The notes below the pieces were generated by a model. That model made no database searches, was not told where the DNA came from, and worked only from the letters and a program-made list of their open reading frames with translations. Positions 42,457 to 52,100 of a DNA stretch of 64,000 nt are shown here, piece after piece. Source of the stretch: Sphingobacterium bambusae (GTDB lineage: Bacteria > Bacteroidota > Bacteroidia > Sphingobacteriales > Sphingobacteriaceae). Within the stretch, counting starts at the first letter, position 1. Each line of letters opens with the position of its first letter. The translations under genes and the position numbers were made by a program. The stretch is taken from the NCBI RefSeq assembly GCF_033955345.1, contig NZ_CP138332.1:3410001-3474000 (forward strand), in the 5' to 3' direction.

Positions 42457-43494
42457 ATGAAGAAAATTGCAGTTTCATTGATCGCTGTAGCGTATTCTTT
42501 TGTAGCATTTGGGCAACAAGAGAATCTTTCGAACAGTACAAAGCCGATTCACGCAGAGGAACCGGTGGATGGATATGTTAAGAAAACCGATATGGAAAAC
42601 CGGAAGGTTATTCCTTATGCGAATATCCGACAAACCGATATCGCCTATTCCAAGCGGGTATGGCGGGAGATCGATTTGCGCGAGAAGATGAATAAAGCGT
42701 TTGCATCGCCGAAGTCTAAACTGATCGATATTATTATTGATGCCGTAATGAAGGGTGAACTAACGGCATACGATCCCACACCAACGGAAAATGATCCTAA
42801 CGGAGATAGTTTTAAGAATGTGCTTCCTGCTGATCAGGTGATGGCTCGTTTCGGTGGAGACAGCGTGTTGGTCGAAGAATTTAACGAGAACAACGAGGTG
42901 GTATCTTCACGTTACGAATCGAAAAGTTTCAGTGGAGATAATGTGATTAAATTTCGGATCAAAGAAGATTGGATTTTCGATAAACAACGCTCTGTTTTTG
43001 AGCCGCGTATAGTTGGTATCGCGCCTTTAATTGTGCCGCAAATACCGGGAATGGATAGTAACGTGGGGTTACAGCCGGTCGATGCTGTCGCGGGGCAGCC
43101 GACGAATGCAGATCCTTTCGATCCTTTTGCTGTGCCACCCGTACAAGAGAACAATACAGGTGATGCGGAGGCTAGCCCTAACGTGCCTACACCGTTAGTG
43201 AATAACACCTTTGTGCCACAGGTTGACCCCACACCGGCGTTCTGGATCTATTTTCCGGAAGCAAGGCATATTCTGGTCAACAAAGAGGTCGTTAACCGTA
43301 GCAATGATGCAACAGGACTCAGCTACGACGATGTCTTTATTAAACGCATGTTTGCCAGTTACATTGTCAAGGAATCCAATCCGGAGGATCTTCGCATAAA
43401 AGATTACCTAAATGATGGTGTGGAGCGTCTCTACGAGTCGGAACGCATAAAAAAATCGCTGATGGACTACGAACAGGATTTGTGGTCTTATTAA
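42457..43494 (+). CDS. gldN: GldN, type IX secretion ring protein
   Basis: 345 residues with a signal peptide ending at FVAFGQQ. The conserved core DIAYSKRVWREIDLREKMNK is followed by LIDIIIDAVMKGELTAYDPT and, after KFRIKEDWIFDKQRSVFEPR, by the conserved C-terminal EARHILVNKEVVNRSNDATG and YDDVFIKRMFASYIVKESNP. Between them (about 190-260) lies a Pro/Asn/Asp-rich low-complexity linker that is long for the family. It completes the gldKLMN set; a 150-bp gap follows before the next gene. Confidence 0.94.
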   Translation: MKKIAVSLIAVAYSFVAFGQQENLSNSTKPIHAEEPVDGYVKKTDMENRKVIPYANIRQTDIAYSKRVWREIDLREKMNKAFASPKSKLIDIIIDAVMKGELTAYDPTPTENDPNGDSFKNVLPADQVMARFGGDSVLVEEFNENNEVVSSRYESKSFSGDNVIKFRIKEDWIFDKQRSVFEPRIVGIAPLIVPQIPGMDSNVGLQPVDAVAGQPTNADPFDPFAVPPVQENNTGDAEASPNVPTPLVNNTFVPQVDPTPAFWIYFPEARHILVNKEVVNRSNDATGLSYDDVFIKRMFASYIVKESNPEDLRIKDYLNDGVERLYESERIKKSLMDYEQDLWSY

Positions 43495-43579
43495 CGAAAG
43501 AAGGTGATAGCAGTCATTGCTAGTGAAAGGAATATCTGTTAAATTGCACCTATTTAGAAAGGTTAAAAATAGTGTGAAA

Positions 43580-43617
43580 TTTGTTCTTTCGATAAATTTT
43601 TTTTTTTTTTAAGTTTG
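43580..43617 (+). promoter_or_regulatory. candidate promoter with a T14 spacer, upstream of the JmjC/cupin gene
   Basis: A TTTG (43580-43583) and a TAAGTTTG -7 box (43610-43617) are separated by 26 bp that includes an uninterrupted T run of 14. The GTG start at 43646 follows. A spacer of 26 is longer than usual. Confidence 0.35.
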
Positions 43618-43645
43618 TGCATAGACGATAAGTAAAAAAGAACGC

Positions 43646-44512
43646 GTGAAACTAAAACCAGTAGATAGTATATCAGGAGTCGCACCCGCTGAATTTGTTC
43701 GGGATTATCTGAACAAAGGTCAACCTGTCATTATCAAGGACTTTATAAGTAAAGATAGTGCTTGTTGGAAGAAGTGGAATTACGATTATTTCAAGGAAAT
43801 AGCTGGTAATGAGATCGTAGACATTTATGGGAGAGAAGAAGAGTCCCAAAACCATGCTGCAAGTCCACCCATTGGGCGGATGAGCTTTGGTGAATATCTG
43901 GATAAGATCAGCTTAGAACCGACAGAGCTTCGTTTGTTTTTGTTTAATCTGCTGAAAATTAGGCCGGAGCTGAAGAAGGATGTCATTTACAACGACGTAA
44001 CCGGAGGGAAGGTTTTGCAATGGTTGCCTTATATGTTTTTTGGCGGCGAGGGATCGGCAACACGTAACCACTTCGATATTGACATGTCACATGTCTTCAT
44101 ATCACAGTTTCAGGGAACCAAGCGTATTTGGGTTTTTCCAAACGATCAGTCGGACTTGATGTACAAATTACCGTACAATTTCCATAGTATCGCAAACCTT
44201 AAAACCAGTGATCCCGAGAAATATCCAGGGCTGAAATTGTTGGATGGTTACGAAGCTTTGATCCATCCTGGCGATACATTATATATGCCAGCTGGGTGGT
44301 GGCACTACATCCAGTACGAAACGGAGGGATATTCCATTTCCGTGCGTGCTTTGGCAAATTCGTTAAGCGAAAAAATCAAGGGTGCAAGAAACCTATTTAT
44401 CACGAGGCATTTCGATGACACCATGCGGAAAATCTTTAAGCAAAAATGGTTGGATTACAAGATCGAAGTTGCGAAGAAAAGAGCGCAGCGCGGAATTCGT
44501 AAAAGAAGTTAA
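43646..44512 (+). CDS. cupin-8 / JmjC-like Fe(II) 2-oxoglutarate oxygenase-type protein
   Basis: 288 residues from a GTG start (no in-frame ATG nearby). N-terminus KGQPVIIKDFISKDSACW matches cupin-like domain starts; the metal pair HxD is in RNHFDIDMSHVFISQFQG and the distal His in LYMPAGWWHYIQYETEGY. Such proteins hydroxylate proteins or small molecules; substrate unknown. Placed between gldN and the trp operon, convergent with trpC. Confidence 0.85.
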   Translation: MKLKPVDSISGVAPAEFVRDYLNKGQPVIIKDFISKDSACWKKWNYDYFKEIAGNEIVDIYGREEESQNHAASPPIGRMSFGEYLDKISLEPTELRLFLFNLLKIRPELKKDVIYNDVTGGKVLQWLPYMFFGGEGSATRNHFDIDMSHVFISQFQGTKRIWVFPNDQSDLMYKLPYNFHSIANLKTSDPEKYPGLKLLDGYEALIHPGDTLYMPAGWWHYIQYETEGYSISVRALANSLSEKIKGARNLFITRHFDDTMRKIFKQKWLDYKIEVAKKRAQRGIRKRS

Positions 44513-44513
44513 T

Positions 44514-44543
44514 AAAAAAGGGATCGTGAAGATCCCTTTTTTA
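44514..44543. terminator. bidirectional intrinsic terminator
   Basis: 12-bp perfect stem AAAAAAGGGATC with GATCCCTTTTTT around a 5-nt loop, T/A tracts on both sides, between the convergent cupin gene and trpC. Confidence 0.85.
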
Positions 44544-44565
44544 TTACTTGTACATTTGCCGATTG

Positions 44566-45351
44566 CTAGGATAAAGCAGCGACAAAATCATGGATGGCTT
44601 TCGCTGGATCGCTTGTTTTCATGAAATTTTCTCCAATGAGAAAGCTGTTGAAACCTGCGGATTTCAGGAGCTTAATCGTATTGGGGTCAGAGATACCACT
44701 TTCAGATACTTTAATGTAGTTATCCGGAATTTTGTTGACCAAACCATAGGAATGTTGAAGATCGACGGAGAAGTCTTTTAGATTTCGGTTATTGACTCCA
44801 ATAGCATCGATCTCTGGAATGATGTTGAGTAAAAGCTCCTCTTCGTTGTGTACTTCCAAAAGAATGTTGAGTCCCAGAGATTTTGCATAGACAGCAAAAT
44901 CCTTGATCGTATCGGTCGATAGACAGGCCGCAATCAGCAGGATAATATCCGCACCGTAAGCTTTTGCTTCGGCAATCTGATAACGATCTACAATGAATTC
45001 CTTTCTTAAAAGTGGTATGTCGAGTACCTTTCTGGCTGCCGTGAGGTCTTCCAACGATCCTTGGAAGAAATCGGCATCGGTTAGCACGGATATAGCGGAG
45101 GCCCCAGCTTGCTGGTAGGCAAGCACGACCTCTTCCACGGTCGAGCTTGCATTGATGACCCCTTTTGATGGTGATGCTCGCTTAAATTCAGCGATAATAC
45201 CCGTGCGCTCGGGATGCAGTATGGAATCTTTAAGTGGATGGCAGCTGCGACTAAAAAGCGGATATTGCTGCAGCTCTTCCAAGGGAACCTTGGCTTTTGC
45301 GGTAGCAACCTCGATAGCTTTTTTTTCGACAATTTTATCAAGTATGGTCAT
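44566..45351 (-). CDS. trpC: indole-3-glycerol-phosphate synthase
   Basis: 261 residues. TIM-barrel motifs ILDKIVEKKAIEV, IIAEFKRASPSKGVIN, PLLRKEFIVDRYQIAEAKAY, ILLIAACLS, IGVNNRNLKDFSVD, SESGISDPN and FLIGENFMKT are in the order of TrpC, including catalytic Lys/Glu residues (EFKRASPSKG, LLRKEF). Fourth and last gene of the local trp transcript; it starts 29 bp after trpG, and trpD, which often sits between them, is absent. Confidence 0.96.
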   Translation of the reverse strand: MTILDKIVEKKAIEVATAKAKVPLEELQQYPLFSRSCHPLKDSILHPERTGIIAEFKRASPSKGVINASSTVEEVVLAYQQAGASAISVLTDADFFQGSLEDLTAARKVLDIPLLRKEFIVDRYQIAEAKAYGADIILLIAACLSTDTIKDFAVYAKSLGLNILLEVHNEEELLLNIIPEIDAIGVNNRNLKDFSVDLQHSYGLVNKIPDNYIKVSESGISDPNTIKLLKSAGFNSFLIGENFMKTSDPAKAIHDFVAALS

Positions 45352-45380
45352 TTCTTGTTCTGAGAATTAAAGGTCTATAA

Positions 45381-45956
45381 TTATTTACGTAGCCAATTTT
45401 CAATTAGCTTTTTTCCGTTTGTCGTTAGTATGGATTCCGGATGGAACTGCATGCCCCGCACATCATGTTCCACATGAGACAGCGCCATGATCACGCCTTG
45501 GTCGTCAACGGCGGTTACCTTTAGGCAGGATGGAAGCGTGGCGGCAGTGACGGCCCAGGAATGGTACCGTCCTATTTTGGAGTCGCTGGGGAAATCCTGG
45601 AACAGCTTTTCCCCAGTGTCCGTCACTTGGATGTTAGTAGCTACCCCGTGCAAAGGTTTCGGCATATTGTAGAGCGTTCCGCCATACACTTCGGCGATGG
45701 CCTGTTGGCCTAGACAGATGCCCAATATGCTTTTGGAAGCTCCATAGGTGCGGATGACATCCATCAGCAGCCCAGCTTCTTTTGGTATGCCGGGGCCGGG
45801 AGAAAGCAAGATCTGATCGTAGTCGGCCACCTCTTCCAGCTTGAATTTGTCGTTTCTCCAAACGATATAGTCTTGGTCAAGCTCTTGCAGGAGATGCACC
45901 AAGTTGTACGTGAAGGAATCGTAATTGTCTATTACCAATATTTTATTGTTGCTCAT
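45381..45956 (-). CDS. trpG: anthranilate synthase component II (glutamine amidotransferase)
   Basis: 191 residues. Class I amidotransferase: LVIDNYDSFTYNLVHLL, LLSPGPGIPKEAG, the nucleophile ILGICLGQQAIAEVYGG, and His-X-Glu in GMQFHPESILT. Supplies ammonia to TrpE. Expressed from the attenuated trp leader. A small ORF separates it from trpE. Confidence 0.94.
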   Translation of the reverse strand: MSNNKILVIDNYDSFTYNLVHLLQELDQDYIVWRNDKFKLEEVADYDQILLSPGPGIPKEAGLLMDVIRTYGASKSILGICLGQQAIAEVYGGTLYNMPKPLHGVATNIQVTDTGEKLFQDFPSDSKIGRYHSWAVTAATLPSCLKVTAVDDQGVIMALSHVEHDVRGMQFHPESILTTNGKKLIENWLRK

Positions 45957-45963
45957 AACCGTT

Positions 45964-46173
45964 TTATGCTGATTGCGTTTGTTTATAGCTAGCCTCGATT
46001 GATTCGAGATCTTGCTTTTGTTTAACGTTGAAGTCTGCTAAAGCTATGTTTGCTTCTTGTGCCGCAAGGTATTGCTGGCGAAGATCAAGCAGCTCTTGAA
46101 TGCGGATGTCGATCGTTTCGATCGAGGTTTTGAAGTGAGCGCGTGTCTCACAGTATATTAAAGGCCTGATCAT
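45964..46173 (-). CDS. small hypothetical protein between trpE and trpG
   Basis: 69 residues whose ATG overlaps the trpE stop codon (ATGA), so it is translationally coupled to trpE and followed 7 bp later by trpG. The sequence from about residue 15 is a continuous amphipathic helix rich in Gln/Glu/Leu (IETIDIRIQELLDLRQQYLA), with no other domain. It faintly resembles the first helix of AroQ chorismate mutase but is too short to carry that active site. Not recognised. Confidence 0.65.
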   Translation of the reverse strand: MIRPLIYCETRAHFKTSIETIDIRIQELLDLRQQYLAAQEANIALADFNVKQKQDLESIEASYKQTQSA

Positions 46174-47573
46174 AGTGTTTCGGCTATTTCGAGTGCCCGG
46201 CGTAGTGCCGCAATTTTGTTGTTAACTTCCTGCAGTTCCTTTTCGGGGTCTGAGTCCAGTACAATACCGGCTCCGGCTTGGTAGTGGAGCATATTGCGTT
46301 TGCTCAAGAAGGACCGGATCATGATGGCATGGTTGAAATCGCCGTTAAATCCCATGTAACCGAGCGCGCCCGAATAGAAAGATCGCTGCAAGCCTTCGTA
46401 TCGGTCTATAAGCGTGAGCGCCATGTGTTTTGGAGCGCCCGAAAGTGTTCCTGCCGGATAGGTGTCGCCCACGACATCAAAAGGGTTCGCGTCGGCATTG
46501 AGCTTACCAGATACCTTGGATACCAAATGTATAATGTGCGAGTAGTATTGCGCCTCTTTGTAAGATTTTACCTGCACCTGCGTACAGTGTCTGCTCAGGT
46601 CGTTGCGTGCAAGATCAACCAGCATAACGTGTTCGGCAGATTCTTTTGGATCGTTTTTCAACGCTTCTGCAATCTTTTCGTCCTCTTCCATATCTCCGGT
46701 TCTTTTGAAAGTACCGGCAATCGGGTAAATAGTAGCTTCTTTTTTCTTGATCGTCAATTGCGCCTCGGGTGATGAGCCGAACAACTTGAAGTCGCCGTAA
46801 TCAAAATAGAAGAGATAAGGAGATGGGTTGACGGATCGTAAGGCGCGGTATACGTTGAATTCGTCGCCGGAAAAAGGCGTAGAGAAGGCGCGCGATGGTA
46901 CGATTTGGAAGACGTCACCACGTTGTATGTGGGTCTTCATTTTTTCTACGAGTAGTTTGAACGCTTCGTCAGACATGTTGGAGGTCTCGCCGCCCTGCCG
47001 CTTAAATTGGTATTCGGGGAAGTTCTTGTTCTGGATCAGGTATTCCATCCGGTCCAATTGGGAAGGCTCCTCATCCAATAGGTTTTCAAAAATGTACAGT
47101 TGGTTTCTGAAATGATCTATCGCGATGACGTAACGGTATACATGATATTGCATATACGGGATGTCGCGAGTTTCAGTTGTGGCACAGGTCAGGCTGATGT
47201 CCTCGAAATGTGCAATGGCGTCGAAGGTAAAGTATCCAAACAGTCCGGAGGATATCACGTTGACCCCTGGAATGGTTGTTTGGGAGAACTGCTGACGAAA
47301 AAAGGATACCTCTTCGCGCAGGTTGATCGCGGAAGCATCTTTGATGGTTATCTCCTGCTTAGGGTAGGCGATGCGCAACTGTTCTTTGTTCAAAGTTATG
47401 CCAGCAATGGGATCACAACAGATATAACTGATGTTATTGTCGCGGCTTTGGTATTCCGAGCTCTCTAGAAGAAGGCTGTTCGGGAAGATGTCCCGCAGAC
47501 GCAAGTAGATGCTTACCGGCGTTGTCGTATCGGCCAGCAGCTGCTTGTGGTTTGTTGTCAGTTTGTAGTGCAT
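46170..47573 (-). CDS. trpE: anthranilate synthase component I
   Basis: 467 residues from MHYKLTTNHKQLLADT; an open extension of 50 codons runs through the attenuator and is discarded. The regulatory Trp-binding region has LLLESSEYQSRDNNIS (LLES motif), and the chorismate-binding core has DVFQIVPSRAFSTPF, FGSSPEAQLTIK, PIAGTFKRTG, DLARNDLSRHC, VSKVSGKLNADANPFD, and AGTLSGAPKHMAL. It makes anthranilate from chorismate. The leader region directly upstream is a Trp attenuator. Confidence 0.95.
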   Translation of the reverse strand: MHYKLTTNHKQLLADTTTPVSIYLRLRDIFPNSLLLESSEYQSRDNNISYICCDPIAGITLNKEQLRIAYPKQEITIKDASAINLREEVSFFRQQFSQTTIPGVNVISSGLFGYFTFDAIAHFEDISLTCATTETRDIPYMQYHVYRYVIAIDHFRNQLYIFENLLDEEPSQLDRMEYLIQNKNFPEYQFKRQGGETSNMSDEAFKLLVEKMKTHIQRGDVFQIVPSRAFSTPFSGDEFNVYRALRSVNPSPYLFYFDYGDFKLFGSSPEAQLTIKKKEATIYPIAGTFKRTGDMEEDEKIAEALKNDPKESAEHVMLVDLARNDLSRHCTQVQVKSYKEAQYYSHIIHLVSKVSGKLNADANPFDVVGDTYPAGTLSGAPKHMALTLIDRYEGLQRSFYSGALGYMGFNGDFNHAIMIRSFLSKRNMLHYQAGAGIVLDSDPEKELQEVNNKIAALRRALEIAETL

Positions 47574-47641
47574 ATTTTCACGATCAAAAGTAAACGTTCT
47601 AAAATAATTTTTTGTGTCCTGTTGCAAGAAAATCGACCGGC

Positions 47642-47673
47642 AAAAAAAAAGCCCGACATTTAAACGTCGGGCT
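47642..47673 (-). terminator. trp attenuator terminator
   Basis: GCCCGAC/GTCGGGC stem (arms 47666-47672 and 47651-47657) with an 8-nt loop and a T9 run on the minus strand, 69 bp before the trpE ATG. Its 5' arm (CCCGACG, 47665-47671) is fully complementary to CGTCGGG at 47731-47737 inside the leader peptide, so the two alternative structures exclude each other. Confidence 0.9.
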
Positions 47674-47724
47674 TGATCTTCACAATGGTTTTGGTTGATT
47701 ATGAATATTTTATAACATACCAAA

Positions 47725-47787
47725 TTAAGTCCCGACGCTATTTGCTTCGAGCCACCACCAGTTTGTATGTAAGTTTCTTGTTGTCAT
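47725..47787 (-). CDS. trpL: trp operon leader peptide with three consecutive Trp codons
   Basis: A 20-residue ORF, ATG at 47787 and TAA at 47725-47727, reading MTTRNLHTNWWWLEANSVGT. Residues 10-12 are three Trp codons (CCA CCA CCA on the plus strand, 47752-47760). Arm CTCGA right after them (47747-47751) can pair with TCGGG (arm 2); arm 2 also pairs with the 5' arm of the terminator. A ribosome stalled at the Trp codons would free arm 2 to form the antiterminator, and one reaching the stop would cover arm 2 and let the terminator form. This is the classic layout for ribosome-mediated attenuation of trpE-G-C. Confidence 0.92.
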   Translation of the reverse strand: MTTRNLHTNWWWLEANSVGT

Positions 47788-47797
47788 TTGTACACCG

Positions 47798-47827
47798 CAA
47801 ATTTATCATTATTTTTTGTTTATCAAA
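47798..47827 (-). promoter_or_regulatory. trp operon promoter
   Basis: On the minus strand, TTTG (47824-47827) and TAAATTTG (47798-47805) are separated by 18 bp, an excellent fit to the Bacteroidota TTTG/TAnnTTTG promoter. The leader-peptide ATG begins 10 nt past the -7 box, so the 5' untranslated part is only a few nucleotides. Confidence 0.7.
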
Positions 47828-47864
47828 TTTTATTTGAAAAAAAAACAACGATTCTTGGCAAATG

Positions 47865-48542
47865 TTAGTCATTCAGCAAATCCGGGCGACGTTGTTTGGT
47901 GCGTTCCAACTGTTGTTCGTCGCGCCATGCAGCAATTTTCCCTTCGTGCCCGCTAAGCAAGATATCGGGTACCTTATGCCCACGCCATTCCGCTGGGCGC
48001 GTATAGATAGGGGCATCCAACAAACCGTCCTGAAAGGAGTCGGATAAGGCCGATGTCTCGTCGGACAGCACGCCCGGAATCAACCGCGCGATGGCATCCA
48101 CCAAAATCGCTGCCGGAAGCTCGCCACCAGAAAGTACATAATCGCCAATGGATATTTCTTTTGTAACAAAGATATCCCGGATGCGTTGGTCTATTCCTTT
48201 ATAATGTCCACAAAGAATAATAATATTCTCCACCGACGACAGCTCGTTCGCAATCTGTTGGTTGAGCGTGGCGCCATCCGGCGTCATGTAGATAACTTCG
48301 TCATACTTGCGTTCACTCTGCAATTTTTCGATACAGGCCGCAAAGGGCTCAATCTGCATAACCATACCCGATCCACCGCCATAGGGATAATCGTCTACGG
48401 ATTTATGTTTGTTATTGGCATACTCACGCAGGTTATGCACGTGAATATCTACAAGATCCTTTTTTTGTGCACGCTGTAGGATAGAGTGTGCAAAGGGACT
48501 TTCCAGTAGTCCAGGTAATACGGTAATGATGTCGAAACGCAT
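47865..48542 (-). CDS. trmD: tRNA (guanine-N1-)-methyltransferase
   Basis: 225 residues from [17 protein letters not shown] (an upstream TTG is less likely). Trefoil-knot SPOUT motifs [45 protein letters not shown] and [19 protein letters not shown] are the family hallmarks. Methylates G37 of tRNA to prevent frameshifting. Its C-terminus points at the trp promoter. Confidence 0.96.
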   Translation of the reverse strand: MRFDIITVLPGLLESPFAHSILQRAQKKDLVDIHVHNLREYANNKHKSVDDYPYGGGSGMVMQIEPFAACIEKLQSERKYDEVIYMTPDGATLNQQIANELSSVENIIILCGHYKGIDQRIRDIFVTKEISIGDYVLSGGELPAAILVDAIARLIPGVLSDETSALSDSFQDGLLDAPIYTRPAEWRGHKVPDILLSGHEGKIAAWRDEQQLERTKQRRPDLLND

Positions 48543-49139
48543 ATCCAAAGATAGAAAGATAATGGGAGTTCAGAGGAAATGTGTTTGGGATTTTATACGA
48601 AGCTGTTTACCCGTTTTTTTAAAGATACATCTAAAATTATTGTAGGTATTTTTACCTAGTTTTTAGGTTAAAATACTTGTTTTGTTTATTTTTTACTTCC
48701 AATGTTTTGATAGACTGTAGTTTATGAGCTTTTATTACAGCAATTAGTTTTCATTTGTTGCTAATGGTTGTTACAAAAAATCTATACAGTATTTATTTAT
48801 TTGTATTAGATTGAAATGATTCTAAATAGTCTGTAATGTTTCTTTAATTGGTGTTTATTTAGAATAATATTCGGATTAAAGTTCTTTTTAATTTCGAATT
48901 ATCAACTTTTGTCTGTTGCTTTCTTTTTCTGATATCTACTAAAATATTGCTTTTTTCATCGAAAAGTTGGTTTTATATTTCAAAACTTGCAATAACAACT
49001 TGTAGGTTTTATCTTTGTCATCCGTTTTAACATAATTTAACAAATGTTTTAACGGCTTTTAACATTCAATATTTTTTTTCTTATTATTGAGATTAATAAC
49101 AGAGATATATTGAAATTAATAACTAAACACTAATTTTAT
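48543..49139. other. AT-rich regulatory gap upstream of susC 1
   Basis: About 600 bp with very low GC, no ORF above 60 codons and no hairpin terminator for trmD (which points away). It contains the susC promoter at 48987-49017. Confidence 0.6.
48987..49017 (+). promoter_or_regulatory. promoter of the first susC/susD pair
   Basis: TTG (48987-48989), 20-bp spacer, TATCTTTG (49010-49017): a very good TTG/TAnnTTTG match. Predicted start near 49022, leaving a 5' untranslated region of ~118 nt. Confidence 0.65.
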
Positions 49140-52100
49140 ATGAAACAAAAATTACTCAGTTTTATTTTTGTGTGGACCTGCCTGATTGGATTTGCTTTCG
49201 CACAGAATCGGCAGGTGAGTGGTAGGGTTACATCCTCGACAGATGGGGCGCCTGTCGGCGGTGTTTCTGTGGCCATCGTTGGAACATCGTCAGCTACACA
49301 GACAAATTCGGACGGAAGTTATTCAATCTCTGTAGCAGATGGTGCTACTTTATCTTTTAGCTATATAGGCTATGTTAGCCAAAGAATTTTAGTTGGCGCG
49401 CAAAGCGTAGTAAATGTTGAGTTGGTGAATGAATCCGAGGCATTGGACGAGGTCGTTGTAACTGCACTTGGTATCTCGAAAGAAAAGAGAGCACTTAGTT
49501 ATGCGACTCAGGAAGTGAAGGCTGACAAGTTGACACAAGCTGCAAATAGCAACTTAGCAACTGCTATTCAAGGTAAGGTTTCTGGCGTGGAGGTAACTCC
49601 TTCTTCTGGTATGCCAGGAGCGTCTGCGAAAATTACTATTCGTGGATCTCGATCATTTACTGGAAATAATACGCCTTTATATGTAGTCGATGGCATGCCT
49701 ATATCATCTACTTCTGATGTTTCTACCGGTAACTCTGTCACAGGCTCTGATTATTCATCGCGTGGCTTGGATATCGATCCAAATGATATTGAAAGCATAA
49801 ATATCCTAAAAGGTCAGGCTGCCTCGGCTTTGTATGGTATGCGTGCGACCAATGGGGTTATCATTATCACAACTAAAAGTGGTAAAGGTGCTGGAAAAGG
49901 TAAGGCACAAATCACCTATAATTCCAATGTGTCTTTTGATAAAGTAGCCGTACTTCCAGATTTCCAAAATACCTATGCTCAAGGTGTAAATGGAGGATTT
50001 AATCCTACAGCTTCCACGTCATGGGGACCGCTTATTAGTGATTTAAGTAAAGATCCTACCTATGGTGGCGAAACTCAAAATGCCTACACTGATCAATTTG
50101 GTCTAAAACCTGGTCAGTACTACGTTAGGCAACGTGCTTTGGCAGGTCTTGATCCTTGGGCTACTCCCCAGTCCTATGACAATGCAAAAGAGTTTTTTGA
50201 TGTAGGAACTACTTATAATAACTCTTTGAACGTGATTCAAGGTTTCGATATTGGTAGCTATACCTTGTCCTTAGGTTCTACAAATGCAAATGGAATTGTT
50301 CCTTCTACTGGTTTAGATCGTTATACGGCAAAATTGGCATCTGAAGTTAATCTTTCAGATAAGTGGAAGACAGGATTTTCAGGGAATTACGTGAACTCTA
50401 AAATTACTAAGCAAACCGGTGCGAACAATGGTATTATAGCTACGCTTTATGGCGCTCCAGCATCCTATGACCTTAAAGGAATACCATCACACATAGAAGG
50501 AGATCCTTTTACGCAGAATACTTATCGCGGAACAACGGGTTTCGACGGAGCTTATTGGGCTGTCGACAACAACGTTTTCTCTGAAGCGACTCAACGTTTT
50601 TTTGGAAGTGGTTATACCCAATATTCTACGCAGCTTGCTGACAACCAAAAGTTAACATTGAAATACCAATTAGGTGTCGATTCATATACGTCAAATTACA
50701 CCGATCTTTGGGGATACGGCCATGCAAACGGACGAGGTTCTGTCGAAAATTACCACTATTCTGTGACGGAATTGAACTCCTTGGGAACGGCCATGTATAA
50801 TTGGGAAATTAACGACGATTTAGTGTTCGATGCTTTGATCGGTAACGAAATTGTTAATAGAAATCGTAGACAAGATTATGCCTATGGAGCTAATTTTAAT
50901 TTTGCAGGATATAATAATATCAATAATGCGTCTACCTATACCGCTAGCCAAAGTTTGAGAGATACCCGTACTTTTGGTACGTTTGCCAATCTATCTCTTG
51001 CATTTAGAAATATGTTGTTTTTAAACGCAACGGGTCGTAATGATATTGTTTCTTCTATGCCGAGGGGGAACAGATCTTTCTATTATCCATCTATTTCCGC
51101 CGGTTTTGTTTTTACAGAACTTGAGAGCGTTAGAAATAGTATTTTAACGTTTGGTAAGTTGCGTGCTTCTTATGCTGAAGTAGGTCAAGCCGGCGATTAT
51201 TACGAATCTTATTACGCTACACCTACCTATGGAGGCGGGTTTTCCAGCGGCACCCCAATTATTTATCCTATTGGGTCCACGGTTGCTTTCACTCCATACG
51301 ATATCCTTTATGATCCGAATTTGAGACCACAGAATACGCAGTCTTATGAAATCGGAACAGATTTGACGTTTTATAATGGTTTAATTGATTTGAACTATAC
51401 ATTTTCTAGACAGAACGTGAAAGATCAAATTTTTCAAGTACCATTAGGGGGATCATCCGGGTACACAAGCCTCATGACGAATGGTGGACGTATTCATACT
51501 AATGCGCATGAGTTAACCCTAAATGTTTCTCCATTTAGAGGAGAGGAATTCAAGTGGACGTTTGGATTTAATTTCTCAAAAATTGATAATTACGTGGACG
51601 AATTAGCGGATGGTGTCGAAAGTATTTTCTTGGGAGGATTTACTGAACCGCAAATTCGCGCAGGTATCGGAGCTAAATTCCCTGTGATTTATGGTGTTTC
51701 TTATTTGAGAAATGATGCAGGCCAAATCGTGGTCGACGAAAACGGCTTACCACAAGCTGGTGAAGAAAAAGTAATAGGTACGGTTGCGCCAGATTTTTTA
51801 CTTGGCTTTAATACAAATTTAGAATACAAAAAAATTAGATTATCTGCGGTCTTAGATTGGAAGCAAGGTGGACAGATGTATCACGGTACAGCTGGTATTC
51901 TTGACTACTATGGTGTGACGCAAAAGTCAGCGGATTTTAGAACAAGTGAGGGGTTTTTGTTTGAAGAGGCAGCTGTGAAAGAAGTTAGTCCGGGAGTATA
52001 CGCTGATAATGATATACTTATTGATGGAGCCGATGCATTTACATATTTTAATGCTAAAAATGGTATCTCCGAATCTTCTGTGTTTGGCACATCGTTCGTT

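Noticed and set aside
45964..46173. Small trp ORF as chorismate mutase
   Set aside because: Only the first helix faintly resembles AroQ; no catalytic Arg/Lys/Glu set and too short.
47574..47723. 50-codon N-terminal extension of trpE
   Set aside because: It runs across the attenuator terminator and T-run; the inner ATG at 47573 fits the family start.
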